Assembly (NCBI RefSeq): GCF_000687475.1
Contig: NC_057321.1
Location: forward strand, 2,356,001 to 2,420,000
Reading direction: 5' to 3'
DNA: 64,000 nt
From: Ustilaginoidea virens
Taxonomy: Eukaryota; Ascomycota; Sordariomycetes; Hypocreales; Clavicipitaceae
Shown: in pieces, positions 10,081-22,613 of the stretch
Numbering within the stretch: the stretch's first letter is position 1
How the letters are laid out: every line of letters starts with the position of its first letter
The notes under the pieces: model-generated
Database searches by the model: none
What the model saw: only the letters and a program-made list of their open reading frames with translations
What the model was told of the DNA's origin: nothing
Translations under genes and position numbers: made by a program

Positions 10081-12840
10081 ATACTAATAGAAGAAACTTA
10101 ATAAAATCCTCGCTTAAGCTAAAGCTAAAGTTAGGATAGCTATCCTATACGCCTTACACCTACCCTAGTCCCTTATAAAGATCGATGCTTTCGCCTAATA
10201 GCTTACGATCTAACTATAGGCTATTGCTAATATCGCTACGCCTAAGAGTAGAATTAAACCGCTAGGAAGGGCCCTATAATAGACCCAGGAAGTATAGTCG
10301 GCCATAATAGCAGCCCGTAAGGCTATAAGGAATTAAAGAAAAAACTATATTAGCCTCAACTAGTTAATAGCATAAAGAGTAGAGATAAACTAAACTAAGG
10401 TTATCCAATAGGAAAAGCGCTAGATATAGAGAGAAGCCATCAATAAGGCTATAACGAAAAATATAGACCTATAGTCCCTAGAGAAATAGGCCCAGATATA
10501 TAGCAGACTCCCCCTAGAATTAAGAGAAATCCCTATACTTCTCTAAGGCGAAGGAGCCTAAATATAGGAAGTAAAAATATATTCCTTTAAAGCAGAAGTA
10601 CTAGCAGAAAGATTCTTCTTAATATTAATAGCCACCCTTAATAATATCCCAGACCCGCGATTCCCCTACCTTACTAATATATTATTCGCCCCTAAAGACG
10701 AATTCTCTAAAGTAGATATCCATAATGCCCTCCGATATATAGCCAGCTAAAAAGCACCAGGCCCTAATAGTATACCGGCGGGATTCCTTAAAGCCTATAG
10801 AGAACCGGTTCTTAGAGCCCTAATAATACTCCTTAACGCTATATATAGAACTAGTTACTACCTAATATAGTTCCAAAAAGCTAAAGTTATAGTATTAAGA
10901 AAATCCGGTAAAATACCTAAGGAATACTAAAGAGTAGGAGCTTAACGCCTAATATCCCTCTTAAACCTCCTCGGTAAAATCCTTAAAGCTATAGTAGCAA
11001 AAAGACTAATAATAATCGCTAAAGAATAGAAATTACTACCAGATATACAAATAGGCAATAGAGCAAATAGATCAATAGATATAGCGCTATATACCCTAGT
11101 AGAAGTAGTTAAGGCCACCTAGTAGTATAAAGGAATAGTATCGCTACTATAACTAGATATCTCTACGGCATTCGATACTATTAACTATACTAAACTTACG
11201 TACCTCCTCCTCTAAAGTAGTGCCCCCCGATAGATAGTAGCCTAGGTCTAAGGCTTTACTATATTGCGCTTAGCTAAAATCTTCTTCAAAGGCTAACCTA
11301 CCTAAAGATTCCTAATTATAGTAGGAGTGCCCTAAGGCTCCCCGATCTCCCTAATCCTTTTCCTCTTCTATATCGCACCCCTATACTATAGACTTAAAGT
11401 AGTAGATAACTCGCTAACCCTAGGATTCGCAAATAATACTAATATAATCGCATATGGCAAAATAACGTAGGATATAGTTATAACCCTCTCGAAAGCATAA
11501 AAGATCTGCGAAAAATAGTCGGCAGAGGCTAGATTAAAATTCAACCTAATAAAGAGCGAGCTAATACACTTTACTAAATAGCACTAACCAGATACTATAA
11601 TAATACGACTCAATAATACAACCATCCAGCCTATATAATACGCCCGATTCCTTAGAGTAGAGATTAACTGCAAACTCAGCTAGACTAACTATAGGGCCCA
11701 AATAGTAAAAAAGCTAGAAAGGCAGAAGCTCGCCTTTATCGCTTTAGCAGCCTCTATATAGGGATATTAGTTCCGTAAAGCCCGACTACTATATATATAG
11801 GTCATTAAAACTATAATTGCCTTTAGCGCCGGAATCTAGTATACTCTTATAAAGCCGGGAGAAGTAGCAAGAGGTATTATATATAGTCTAGCCGCTAAAT
11901 AGTCAAAGTGCCTCCGCATAATTATAAGAGCCTACTAAATAATACCTAATATAATTATAGAAACTAAAGCAATAGTCCCCCCACTTAACCTCTACCTTAA
12001 CCTAGCCTAATAATAATTCCTTACTAGAACCTAAGAAAGTAGTATAGCCGATCTTATCTCTAATGCATATACTATTATCCAGACTCGGCTATAATAAAGA
12101 CTTACCTATAAATAAAGGCGATCGACCGAGAATAGAATACCAAATTATATAGCCTTTAAAGATTCGATTCTACTTTAGGATAACGAACTATCCCCTGCTT
12201 ACTCCCTAGCTCTTAAATAGATAAAAAGATAGCAATCGAAGCAATAATTCGCCTAAGTATAATACCCACTAAGGAACCGCCCTACTACTAAATATGCCCC
12301 TAATTTCACCTCTATAAAGAAGATACTAAACCTCTATAAAAACCTCTATAAATATAAGTCCTCCCTCCTTACCTAATTTAAAACAGAAAAAATAGGCCTT
12401 AACGAGTTCCTATATAAGATAAAGGTCCCATCTATCTACTACCCATACTACCGATACAGTCCTAACGTAGAAAATATTAAATATATAATCCTAGAGTGCA
12501 GTAACTATTTTAGAAACCCTCCCCTTTATATCTAAAACCGCCCCATACTAAATAAGTATAGCATCACCTAAATACTCGAAAATAAAGACTTAGCTAAATA
12601 AGTCATCAAATAGGTCTTTAATACCCGCCGGCTCGAATAGTTCACCCTAGCTATTACACTTACCGCCTACGCAGATTTTAGCTCTAATAGCAACCTAATA
12701 CAATTGCACCCTAACCCTAGACTATATATGCATATATAGATAATTACAAATAAAGATACAACTAACTATACAGATAGGGGAAGAACGTCCTTTTTATATA
12801 AGCTATCTATACAGTCGATAGATTCAGACCCCTAATCTTC
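10081..12840 (+). pseudogene. LINE (non-LTR retrotransposon) ORF2 relic, Tad-like
   Basis: A long stretch read in one frame (frame of position 10742) in which nearly every stop is TAA or TAG where CAA or CAG would be expected. Reading those as Gln gives non-LTR reverse transcriptase motifs: KAPGPNSIPAGFLKA (10754 on), motif A LDISTAFD (about 11153-11176), motif B GVPQGSP (11324-11344) and motif C FANNTN in place of FADDTN (11426 on), where RIP has changed the two catalytic Asp codons. A piece near 12660-12690 (TAYADFSSNSN) may be a remnant RNase H. The order and motifs suit the Tad1 clade of fungal LINEs, but the clade is inferred. The endonuclease part is absent; I-a abuts the left side. It is dead. 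Confidence 0.8.
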
Positions 12841-13120
12841 TTAGTACCCCCAACCCCCCAGATCTTTACTCACTCTACACCACCCTCTTTATTACTATAG
12901 CTATTATTAGGAGCCACCCTTATTTTCCCTTTTCCCTTCCCCTTCCCCCCTAGGGAAGGGGAGACTATAGATCTTAAATACGTCTTTTATTTAACCCTAG
13001 CGGCTAGACCTAGTATTCCCTTTGCAGGCGACTCTATTATCTTTAACCCCTTTCTTTTCCTTTTAAAGGGGGAAAAGGCAGGGGTATTAGCATAAAGATA
13101 AAGAGAGGATAGCAATAGAA
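12841..13120. other. AT-rich spacer with C-rich runs, no feature recognised
   Basis: It contains pyrimidine runs (CCCTTTTCCCTTCC) and a GGGAAGGGGAG segment. It may be LINE 3' untranslated sequence, but no poly(A) tail or target duplication is visible. Confidence 0.4.
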
Positions 13121-13129
13121 CTACCAACT

Positions 13130-14100
13130 TAATTTACTTAAGCTATACCGACTAAACAGTAGGTAAGGGAGGCTTTAATAGCGGTATAGCTAGCGCTCTA
13201 GAGGTAGATACTACTAGCTAAAACTCCGCTTAGGACTTTATAAACTTTAAAAACGCAATCGCTTATTATAACTTACTGGAAGATAGTATCGCAGGAGTCT
13301 CAGACTATATTAGTGAGACCCCCTCGCTACAAGGTGGTTCCTCTATAGCAATAGGCCCGGGAGTAGGCTTATTATCGATATCTAATACAATAATAAAACT
13401 AGCAAGGCTTCTATCGCTAGCAATAGTAGTAGGAGGCTAAGTTCCCTCGACCGACGAAAAAGGCTAAGGCTCGCCGCTATAGGCGCGCTTTAAAGCTAAA
13501 ACCCCTCTCTCAATAAGCCTAAGGAAATCGGCCGGTAGCGAGATTAGGACTATAAGCACCGTTATTCGCATTACAATAGCAGAGTCGTTTTAACCCTTTC
13601 GAGGCACCAAAGTAACTAGCGCAATAGACCAATACACAGCCTACTAAACCTTATAATAATTATCTTTATCCACCTACTAAGGTCAACTATAAAGTTAAAG
13701 GACACTAGCAAATTAATATACTTACTTCCTACTCGTAAGTATAGGCCTTCTATAATATAAGCATACTCTCTACCGGTTCGCAGTTCGTAGTATTACGCAC
13801 TAGGATATAATAAGGCTTCTGCTTTAAAGCATAAGCGAAATAGGCACCCTTAAGCCCTACCTACTATTAGAAAAAGACAGATAACAATTAAAGAGAACCT
13901 CTTACCTTATTAATCATAATAACAAGCGGCCATATCGGCACCGCGGCATACACAAGGACGACACAGCTATTTTCGAGCCAGGCTAAAACCTAACTTTAGA
14001 ACGGTAGGTATATCAAAGAATAAAGGATGTATAAAAACTACTATAGCGCAATCGAGGCGGAGAAGTAAAGGAAAATTCTTAGCAATTTTCAATAAGGAAT
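13130..14100 (+). pseudogene. Decayed reading frame of unknown family
   Basis: About 970 bp can be read in one frame from TACTTAAGCTATACCGAC on. All of the many stops are TAA or TAG at places where CAA or CAG would restore Gln; I met no TGA. The readable residues include mixed charged and polar segments (PSTDEKG, LQRNRGGEVKEN). I do not recognise a family. It could be an ORF1 of the neighbouring LINE type, a host gene copy, or part of another transposon. Because AT-rich RIP DNA is poor in TGA, part of the open frame could be chance. Confidence 0.4.
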
Positions 14101-14636
14101 AAAAAGGGAAGAGGAAAGGAATTAAAAAGGTAGGGCAGGTAAAGGAGACTTTATACCGCTATATGCCCGCACTAGATCACTCGACCGTCCGCCAACTGCC
14201 CTAACCTATATTAGACGAAGCCAACAATAATAAAACGCGCGACTTACCGCGATACCGCCGCCCACCCAATACTAACGTTACCGCCGCCTCCTATACCTAA
14301 TAATATTAACTACATTGGTTCCGATTCACACCCACCCTAGAGCCTGACCAATGCCTAATAACTAATGACTAATAACCACTAAGGCAAATCACCGCGCCTA
14401 TCGAGGCGCGCCTACTATCCATACTTTCCCAGCCCTGCCGCCAGACCTAGTCTCGCGCGATAGGATACCTCTTCGCAACGCATAATAAACCCCTTTCGAT
14501 TCCGAAGGGATACCATCGACCACAGATAGTATATAGGTTTTCCTCCCGGCACTCGGGTTTCCTATATAGATTAGGCATAGAGGTACTAGCACTAGGCTAG
14601 ATAGGGGCTTATCCCCCCCCTAGATAGCTTAGCTAG
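14101..14636. other. Non-coding stretch, nothing recognised
   Basis: Mixed-composition sequence between the decayed frame and the truncated element II-a. It holds a short inverted repeat (GCGCCT-ATCG-AGGCGC, about 14394-14409). The only ORF (64 codons on minus) shows no recognisable feature. Confidence 0.4.
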
Positions 14637-14657
14637 TATAATATATATATATATATA
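14637..14657. repeat. (AT)n microsatellite at the broken edge of II-a
   Basis: Alternating TA/AT dinucleotides over about 21 bp. Homology of II-a to II-b stops at this tract (ATATAAGGGGAAGAGG), so it marks the breakpoint where the rest of II-a was lost. Confidence 0.8.
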
Positions 14658-17186
14658 AGGGGAAGAGGTTAAAAAATCTATGCCCTTAAGAGCTAGCCAG
14701 GCTATAATAATGTCGTTGATTTCCTTGCCACTATTATAGTGGAATTTAATAGCTGATTTGCCGTAGCGATTCCTAAGACCTTAGAAGAACCCCTATAATA
14801 CTGGGAATACTGTGGGTCCCTCCTTATTAGGTAGTAAATATACCCAACGGAAGCGTGATTTCCGGTTAACTAAGATGAGGCAAATAGGGCATTTATTATA
14901 TAGAAGAGGATTAATTTGGAAAATATCACCCTCTATAATATCCAAATAATACATCGGGTCTGGTATAGCCCCTAATGTAAAACGCCGAACTGACTTTACC
15001 CTTTTATAGGCGATACAGTTAAAATCAGAATCCTTTACCTTACTAAGATTAGGTAACCCTGTGGTTGATGCATAGGTTTTCTTTAGAAGTTAGATTCTAA
15101 TGTGCCTAAGCTGGATATGCCAAAGTCCGGCTAGTAATAGCAGCTTTTGATATTCTATATCAGCAGCTGGTATTATGACTGGGGCTGGGTTGAGGGTGAC
15201 CGGGGCCCTCTGTGGTGGTTGGGCTGTATTGGGAATAGCAGCCTCTGTTGGTACCACCGAAAAACCAGGACTAATTGGTGGGTCAGCTAATAGGATTTCT
15301 TGCGAATTAGCTAGTGGAAGTGGAAGGTCCGAGTCAGCTGGTAGGGTAGGTAAATCCTCTGGTAGGGGATATTCCTCGTATTCTTCTGGGTTAGCTAGGG
15401 CAGGTAATTCGACCGAGATACTGTGTGAAGCCGGTTGGCTGGTATAGTATAAAAACGGCAAATCTACCCCTTTTTATTGTAAAAAGAAGCCATACTTCTT
15501 AAAATTAAGAAGCCTAATGCACTTGTTGTTGCTATTAACTAGGCTTTAGCCCTGAATACTGCTACGATTCAGATAGTATTTAACGCCACTAAAGATGTTA
15601 ATATCAAAAGCTGGTATAAAGAGGGCGTTAGTTAGCTCTAAGGTGCCCTACTGAGGTGGGTTAGTGGCCTGTAGTATGGTAAAACGCGCTATGCCCCACC
15701 TACTAGGCTTGATTGGGCCACCACCTGTGCTGATGACTGGTCTATTTCTGGTATAGTATTAGAAGTAGGTGAAGTGCTTTTTATCGTTAATAATATACAC
15801 CATAGAACTAGTATCGTAGAGTAAAGAATCTATTGGCGTTTTCCCACCGGATTGTGCACTATAGCTGGTAGCTAGAAATTGCATATATTTGCGGTCCTAG
15901 AAGGAAGAATAGGCTATCTCACTAGGTATAAGACTTAGAGTATTATAATTCCCTAGTACGAAGGAATTAATAGTCTTTTCCTTTTCGTCGGTCTTTTATA
16001 GGGTATCTGCTTTATTAGCTAAATCTTTCTTTTCTTTATTCTTCTTCTTATTTTCCGGCTTGCCTTATGTGGCTAAAGAAGACCCTTATTGGGTAGAAGA
16101 CCCCTGTTTCTTTTTATTGGCGTTAGTGGTAGTGTTTTTACCACCCTTGCTAGTATTATTATTAGCTGGCTTGCTACTATTGTTAGTAGCGGCACCCTTG
16201 ACCTTTGCGAGGTGGGTGGTAGCCCTTGCTACTGATGACCCTTTAATGCGTTATTCTTCCAGTAAATCAACTATATAAAATTGCAGGTTAATATTTAATG
16301 TATTTCCCTGAGTATAGGCGATTCTCATTATTGTGCGGTGCCGTTCTGCCCACTGAAAAAAGACCCCTTCTATAGTATGTAAATACTGGCTGATTTGGTC
16401 GAAAGGTTGTATGTGGGAGCCTAAAATTTGCAGCCTGGATAGGTAGCTATTAAAGGAGGCGTTAAAAGATTCTAAGGTACCCTTATAGCCTATAAAATTT
16501 AGTTGATGGAAGGCAGGGTATAGGTGGGTCTGCTGTACGTCTGATGAGTGAGAATACTGTTTGGTGAGTAACGTAAAGGCTGACTCTAGGTCAGTGCACT
16601 AGTTGATAGCGGCAGCTGGTCCTTCTATGCAACTATTCTTAATAAGTAATAGTAAAAGTGCTTGCTCTGAATCGTTGAACTTGCTAGCAATAGAAGGTTC
16701 TTCGATAAATTTGGCGATATTAAGTGCCCTAAGTTAAATCATAAGGGCCTGTTTCTATTGGTCGAAGTTAGATGCCCCCCTTAGCTTTTGGGATTCCTAG
16801 AATCCGTTGGCTGTCTTAGCTAGTTCCTTGATAGCTATAGCGCTGACTTGGCTGCTAATACTAGATGGAACCGGCAGGGGTTGCTGCTAGGCTTTGGGTG
16901 GTAATAGTAGATTATTTCCTTTACCCACAGGGGTTTGGAAGGTATCCACATTCATTATATCCTGGGATAGTGGGCTAGCAGCAGGCTTGATTAGTCTGTC
17001 CACTAAGGTGCCTACCTTATTAGCTAAAAAATCGATTTTAGAATTAATTCGATTAAATTTATAGTTGAATTCTTTTCTCATTTCCTGTTGGTCTTCCCTA
17101 AGCTGGGCAATTTCCTGGTCATTATTAGATTCTTCTACCTCTGCCGTATAGCTTGGGTTATCGGTAGGAACGTTCTGACTGGCCAT
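14651..17186 (-). pseudogene. II-a gag-pol remnant
   Basis: Starts at ATG 17184-17186 (MASQNVPTDNPSY), which is intact here and mutated to ATA in II-b. The first 100 or so codons are open (coiled-coil-like EIAQLREDQQEMRKEF), followed by a gag core with many TAA/TAG stops, a Lys/Asn/Thr-rich tail, a protease-like segment near 15800 and the integrase zinc region near 15100 (its first His is in WHIQLRHIRI). It ends in the integrase core. Compared with II-b it has one copy rather than three of the NNPGH-type gag repeat. It is not functional. Confidence 0.85.
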
Positions 17187-17478
17187 TGTAGGAAGAGAAA
17201 AGGTGCCGGAAAGTCTTAAAAATGCGAAGAAAATCAAGACTGAAAATCTAGATAAAAAAAATCTAGAAGAAAGCTGCATTAAGGAATAACCTTAGAAAAT
17301 CCTGTTGCAAGGATGTGTTGCAGCTTGGTGTGGTAGCTGGGTTCCTAAATCTGGGATGATCAGTCCCTTACTGCAGATTAGTAATATCGTTAGTTAGATT
17401 TCTAGGAGGTTAGCTGCTAAATGCGTTAAAATCCTAAGTTAGCGTAAAAAAAAGTCTTAAGCTGGAAGCCTTAAGATA

Positions 17479-17492
17479 CCGGGCTCATAACC
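17479..17492 (-). promoter_or_regulatory. Primer-binding site of II-a
   Basis: On the minus strand it reads GGTTATGAGCCCGG, the same initiator-Met half-tRNA complement used by family I, directly against the LTR end. Confidence 0.8.
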
Positions 17493-18207
17493 TGTTGCAA
17501 AATGGTGACTCAGAACACTGTTGGAAAGTATACTAAGTACCGACAGTGGCGTATAAGGCGTTGCAGAATAAAACAAGCTGGTTAAAGATTAAAAACGCAC
17601 ACACGAGGTTGACCAGAGCAAAGATGTCAGGGAAATCTGATTCTAATTGTTGGTGACTATTCTAGCTAGAAAGAGGGAATTTTGGGCATATTTCTACCAT
17701 CTTGAAAAAGTGGTTGAAAATAATGAAAAACCGCAAAAATAGCGAAAAACCCGACGAAAAGTCGGTCTGCCCAACCGTGCCCAATATCCTACCCAATGCC
17801 TACCCAACCAAGCCCAGTGGCTTATAGCGGTGTGCCGGATGCCCTATAACAGCCTGCCGTACGGGCCGGAAGCCCTATATCGGTCTGCCGTAAATGACCG
17901 GTGTAGCGGGTGACTGTATGTAGAAGGCCGAAAGTGCTGGTATTAGCAAGGTTTGCCCATTTGGTAATCCCGTAGAAATGCGCCGCCTGTTGTGGGCCCT
18001 GTGGCCCGCTGTGACCGGCCGCTGTGGCCGGCTGTGGGGCGCTGTGCCGGTGCCGTGACCGGCGCTGTGGCCCACTGTAATCGGCGTTGTGGGGCGCTGT
18101 GCCCCACCATAGCGCCTGGTATAGCCACCGCGATATCTCAACGTAGAGACATCGTACGGTAGCGAGACCAGTACCAAAATACAGCTAAAAAGGCGCTGAT
18201 TTCAACA
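17493..18207 (-). repeat. 5' LTR of II-a
   Basis: A 715-bp family II LTR. On the minus strand it begins TGTTGAAATCAGCGCC and ends TTGCAACA, a perfect 5-bp terminal inverted repeat TGTTG/CAACA. The part at about 17960-18110 is strikingly GC-rich (CCGGC, CCCCAC and GGCCAC motifs) compared with the element interior. Confidence 0.93.
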
Positions 18208-20438
18208 ACTTTAAATACAATAGTGCCTTCCCTATTAGGCAGTAAGTAAAGCCAACGGAATCGGGATTTTCTGTCCACTAATATAAGGGCAACAGGTCGT
18301 TTATTGTATGGTGTGGGTGATATAGCAAAAGTATCACCTTCTATAATATCCAGGCATTTAGCTGGATTAGGTATTGCATCTTTAGAAGGTCTTCTAACCT
18401 TTTTAGCCTGTATACAGGCTAGACAGCGAAAATCAGCATCTTTAACCTTATTAAGGTTAGGTAGACCAGGGGTATTAGCACAGGTCTTTTTAAGCAGCTG
18501 AATACCTATATGCCCTAGCCGTACATGCCAAATGCCGGCTAATTGTAATAGCTTCTGATATTCTGTATCAGCAGCTATAGGGGCAGGAGTAGGGTTAGTA
18601 ACCTCTACAGGGTCTTCGCTAGTCGTAATAGCGGAAGGTTGGGTAGTAGGGCTAATAGCCTCTACAGGTTCCTTACTAGTCGCAGTAGTAGGAACGGGGG
18701 TAATAGTGGTTTCCTCAGGATCACTATAATCAGCAGGGTTAGTAGGGCTGGGGACCTCTACTACTATACTATTAGTATAATGGCTGCAAGGTTGATGCAG
18801 TAGTGGTGTGTCTATTCCTTTCTGTGGAAGGAAAAAGCCGTATTTTTCGAAGTTAAAAATGCCGATGCATTTACGGCTTGCTAACCAAAGCTGATTTTTA
18901 ATTAGTACCCCTTTAGCGGCATAGTGCTTTACACCGCTAATGATGTTAATATCCAAGGCAGGAATATATAGTGCATTCTTGAGCTCTATAATACCCTATT
19001 TGGTAGGATAAACGCCCTGTAGCACAGTAAATCGTGCTGTGCCCCAACCAGTAGGGGAAATAGGGCCACCACTAGTAGTAATTACCGGCTTATCATCCTT
19101 CTCAAAATGGTGAAAAGTGGTGAAATGCTTCTTATCATTAACAATATGACAAGTGGAGCCTGTATCATAAAGGAGGGCATCCTTAGGGGTCCTGCCGCCT
19201 GATTTAGCACTATAGCTTATATTAGTGGATATAGTGGAAGAAGAATAAGATATATTAGTATCCTGGGTATTATAGTTGCCTATAATAAAGGCCTTAACGT
19301 CTTGCTGATTGCTGCTAGAGTCCTGTTTCTTCTTCTGTTGCTACTTCTTTTTCCTATTATTAGTAGAATTATTCTTGCTATTATTAGTAGAAGCGGTATT
19401 AGTAGACCCTTTATTCTTAGAGTCTTTGGAAGCCTTAAGCTGCTTAGGGTTATTATTAGCAGCTACTTTATTAGACCCTTTAGAACGCTGTTCTTCTAGT
19501 AGGTCAACCATAAAATACTGGAGGTTAAATTTGCTGCTGTTAATAACACCCTGGGCGCTATAAGCCCTAATCATAGAGCATTGGCGTTCCGTCTAGCGGG
19601 TAAATACCCCCTCTACAGCCTAAAGATACTGGTTAACTTGGTCGAAAGAGTCGATCTTGGAACCTAGGATTCTGAGGCGAGAAATATAGCTGTTAAATTC
19701 GCTATTAAAAGCCTCTAAGGTGCCCTTATAACCGGTAAATGTAAGGGTGTGAAAGGTAGGGTATAAGTGTGCCCGCTGTACTTCTAGTGAGTAGCAATAC
19801 TGGGCCACTAGCAGAAGGTAAGCTTCCTCTAGGTCATTACACCAGTCTATAGCCTCTGCAGCTTCTTTACCACAGCTATTCTTTAGCATTAGTAGTAAAA
19901 GTGCCTGCTCAGACTCATCAAAATGCCTTGCTATAGAGGGGTCGTTAACAAAGTTAGCTATTTTAAAGGCCCTGAGTTGTATTGTAAGGGCCTGCTTCCA
20001 CTGGTCGAAATTATAGGGGCTTTTTAGCTTTTGGGACTCCTTAAAGCGGTTAGCAGTCTTAGCTAATTCCTTAATAGCCCCATCACTAATTTGGTTGGTG
20101 ATAGTTGTTGGTAGCATTGTATAAATAGGCTCTTTACCCTTATATTTTATAGGCGTAGAAGGTTGGTCGATTTCCATAACGTCAGCTTCACTATCATCAT
20201 CTTTAGTGGTAGTCTTAGTGGAAGGTCCAGCTTCAGTGGCTTTAGTAGACTTCTTGTTAGTAGCCTGGATAGCCTGGGTAGCCTGGGAATCGTTATTTTG
20301 CCTACTAACTAGGCCCTATATAAGGTCAGTTAGTATATTCATCTGGGATTTCATATCGTCCATATCTAGCTGTAGCTGTGCATTAGTATTAACTTCAGTA
20401 TCGGATTCAGGGACCTTATAGGATCCTGACTCTGCCAT
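18208..20438 (-). pseudogene. I-c gag-pol remnant
   Basis: Begins at an intact ATG (20436-20438, MAESGSYKVPESD). It follows the I-b protein closely through gag, protease (DTGSTCHIVND region near 19150) and the integrase zinc region, then stops at the II-a junction just after the GTIVFK segment of the integrase core. Stops include TAG at 20316-20318 (a Gln codon in I-b) and one at about 19620-19622 (a Trp codon in I-b). Both are RIP-type changes. The 24-bp pol-spacer repeat is single, as in I-b, and the integrase has no AATACC deletion, so I-c belongs to the undeleted type. Confidence 0.9.
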
Positions 20439-20702
20439 AGTGGGCAAAAAGGGTTTAAAAATCCGTTGAAAAATGGTGCCGATAGTTGTAAAACAGAGGA
20501 ATAACTAGCTGAATAGCTAGCAAAATAGTCGAGTAATAAGCTGGAAAGTCAGTAAATATAGTGGCTAGTAGCCTACTATAAAAGGTAACCGCAGAATGTA
20601 GCGGCAGGTCTCAATATAAAAAAGCACGGATGCCGTAGGCGTTGTGCAAGTCCGTATTATAGCATTGGTATTCAAGGTGCTTATATGGTGCTGTAATATC
20701 AA

Positions 20703-20756
20703 GGTGCCGTAAGTGCCGTAGGTGCCGTAGATGCCGTAGGTGCTATAGGTGCCGTA
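20703..20756 (-). repeat. 9-bp tandem array in the I-c leader
   Basis: Six 9-bp units (GGTGCCGTA on the plus strand), the counterpart of the nine-unit array in I-b. Confidence 0.8.
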
Positions 20757-21167
20757 ATATAAAAGGTGCCGTAAATGCCGTACCAAAAGTGCTATAAGTG
20801 GAAGAGTATAACAAGTGCCATACAGTGCAGTAGGTGTCGTACACTAGGTGCAAAGGTGTTATACAGTGGTATAGTATGGTAGATATCACACTATAAAATC
20901 CATAGGTGCCGTAGGTTACGCCGAAAATAACGTAAGGTTACGCTAAAAGTGCCGTGAGGTTACGCCGTAAGTTGCCGTTAGGTACGCCGTTGATTGCCGC
21001 AGGGTAATACCGTAGGTAATAAGGGTAAGCCAAAGGTGATAATAGGTAAGCTGAAGTTAATAAGGGTAAGCCGAAGATACCAAAGGATAGCTATATTAGT
21101 AGTACTAATAAGCAAAAGAGACCAAGGGGTGAACATAAAAAGGTAGGGTTAAAACAAAGAAGTAAAA

Positions 21168-21183
21168 ACCCGGGCTCATAACC
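21168..21183 (-). promoter_or_regulatory. Primer-binding site of I-c
   Basis: Plus-strand ACCCGGGCTCATAACC, the reverse complement of the I-b primer site, lies against the LTR at 21184. Confidence 0.85.
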
Positions 21184-21878
21184 TATTGCAATTCTCAAGG
21201 TCACTATAAAAGCAGAGCCTTACTAGCTAGCTAGATGGCATAAGACTGTCTGCGACCTGTGAACTAATCTTAGTATAAATACTAGATTTTTCACCAAGTC
21301 CTAAGACTATATAAGTGCTATAAAGCAGGGCAAGTGTAAAGGCAAGGCAAATATAAGATAACCAGAAACGCAGGGAAGGTGGAAGTTAAGAGGCATGTAG
21401 TGCATTAACAGACTCGATTGTGCTACCCTTCTACTATCTAGAAAGAAGGGGGAAAGCTATCCTATATATACACGAAGGAGGGGTGGGCCCAGGCATCTAG
21501 GGAAGCCAGTAAGAGGGCTCCCCGTAATGCTCGCTATGATACGTCAGCAACCCCGCTATATCCGACCTTTCCAACCACTCTAACCACCGCACTAGTAATT
21601 AGTCACCGCACTAGTAACTAGCCACCACGCTAGTGACTAACCACCACACTAGTGGACTAGCCACCACGCTAGTAGGCCACCACGCTAATTTAGCAATGCC
21701 ACACCTTTTCAACAAGGCCTACCTTACTTGATATACAGTAAATAATCCACTGAAAATCCTTAAGGTAAAAGGCAAAGGCCTAAGGAAATACTATCATAAG
21801 TCCAAGAGGCGGTATAAGGGCCAGAAGGTTAGTAGGCCAGTAGGGCATAAGGCCAGCAGCCTAGTAGGCTACTATAGG
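21184..21878 (-). repeat. 5' LTR of I-c, main part
   Basis: 695 bp of a family I LTR in minus orientation. The missing nine bases (ATTTTAACA) are at 27988-27996 on the far side of I-d. The split after ATAGG, with ATAGG repeated at 27983-27987, proves I-d is the younger insertion. Confidence 0.93.
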
Positions 21879-22597
21879 TGTTAAAATCCTATAGTAGCCT
21901 ACTAGGCTGCTGGCCTAATGCCCTACTGGCCTACTAACCTTCTGACCATTATACCGCCTCTTGGACTTACGGTAGTCTTACCAACCTTAGGCCTTTGCCT
22001 TTTACCTTAGGATTTTCAGTGGATTATTTACTGTATATCAAGTAAGGTAGGCCTTATTAAAAAAGGTGTGGCATTGCTAAATTAGCGTGGTGGGCCTACT
22101 AGTGTGGTGGCTAGTCCACTAGTGTGGTGGGTAGTCACTAGCGTGGTGGTTAGTCACTAGCGTGGTGGCTAATTACTAGTGCGGTGGTTAGGGTGGTTGG
22201 AAAGGCTGGATATAGTGGGGCTGCTGACGTATTATATACGTGGCATAGCAAGCATTACGGGGAGCTTTCTTACTGGCTACCTTGGATGCCTGGGCCCACC
22301 CCTCCTTCGTGTATATATAGGATAGCTTTTCCCCTTCTTTCTAGATAGTAGAAGGGCAGCACAATCGAGTCTGTTAATGCACTATATGCCTCTTAACTTC
22401 CACCTTCCCTGCGTTTCTGGTTATCTTATATTTGCCTTGCCTTTACACTTGCCCTGCTTTATAGCACTTGTATAGTCTTAGGACTTGGTGAAAAATCTAG
22501 TATTTATACTAAGATTAGTTCACAGGTCGCAGACAGTCTTGTGCCATCTAGCTAGCTAGTAAGGCTTTGCTTTATAGTGACCTTGAGAATTGCAATA
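21879..22597 (+). repeat. 5' LTR of I-d
   Basis: Family I LTR of 719 bp, TGTTAAAATCC to TTGCAATA. The TATA box is at 22312-22319. It appears identical to the 3' LTR. Confidence 0.93.
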
Positions 22598-22613
22598 GGT
22601 TATGAGCCCGGGT
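22598..22613 (+). promoter_or_regulatory. Primer-binding site of I-d
   Basis: GGTTATGAGCCCGGGT, identical to the initiator-Met half-tRNA complement of I-b. Confidence 0.85.

Larger units (their letters stand above)
14651..18207 (-). mobile_element. Family II copia element II-a, truncated, minus strand
   Basis: The 5' half of a family II element lying inside the pol region of I-c. The 5' LTR is at 17493-18207, the primer site at 17479-17492, and gag-pol runs leftwards until homology with II-b ends in the integrase core at about 14651. The 3' half and 3' LTR are missing. The LTR end abuts ACTTT, then I-c sequence (AAATACAATAGTG). Intact family I reads GCTTT there, so the target duplication was probably GCTTT, but it cannot be paired. 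Confidence 0.9.

Noticed and set aside
17875..18177. 100-codon ORF recurring at 30351-30653 and 45885-46187
   Set aside because: It lies wholly within family II LTRs; the GC-rich block keeps a frame open, but no protein is recognisable.
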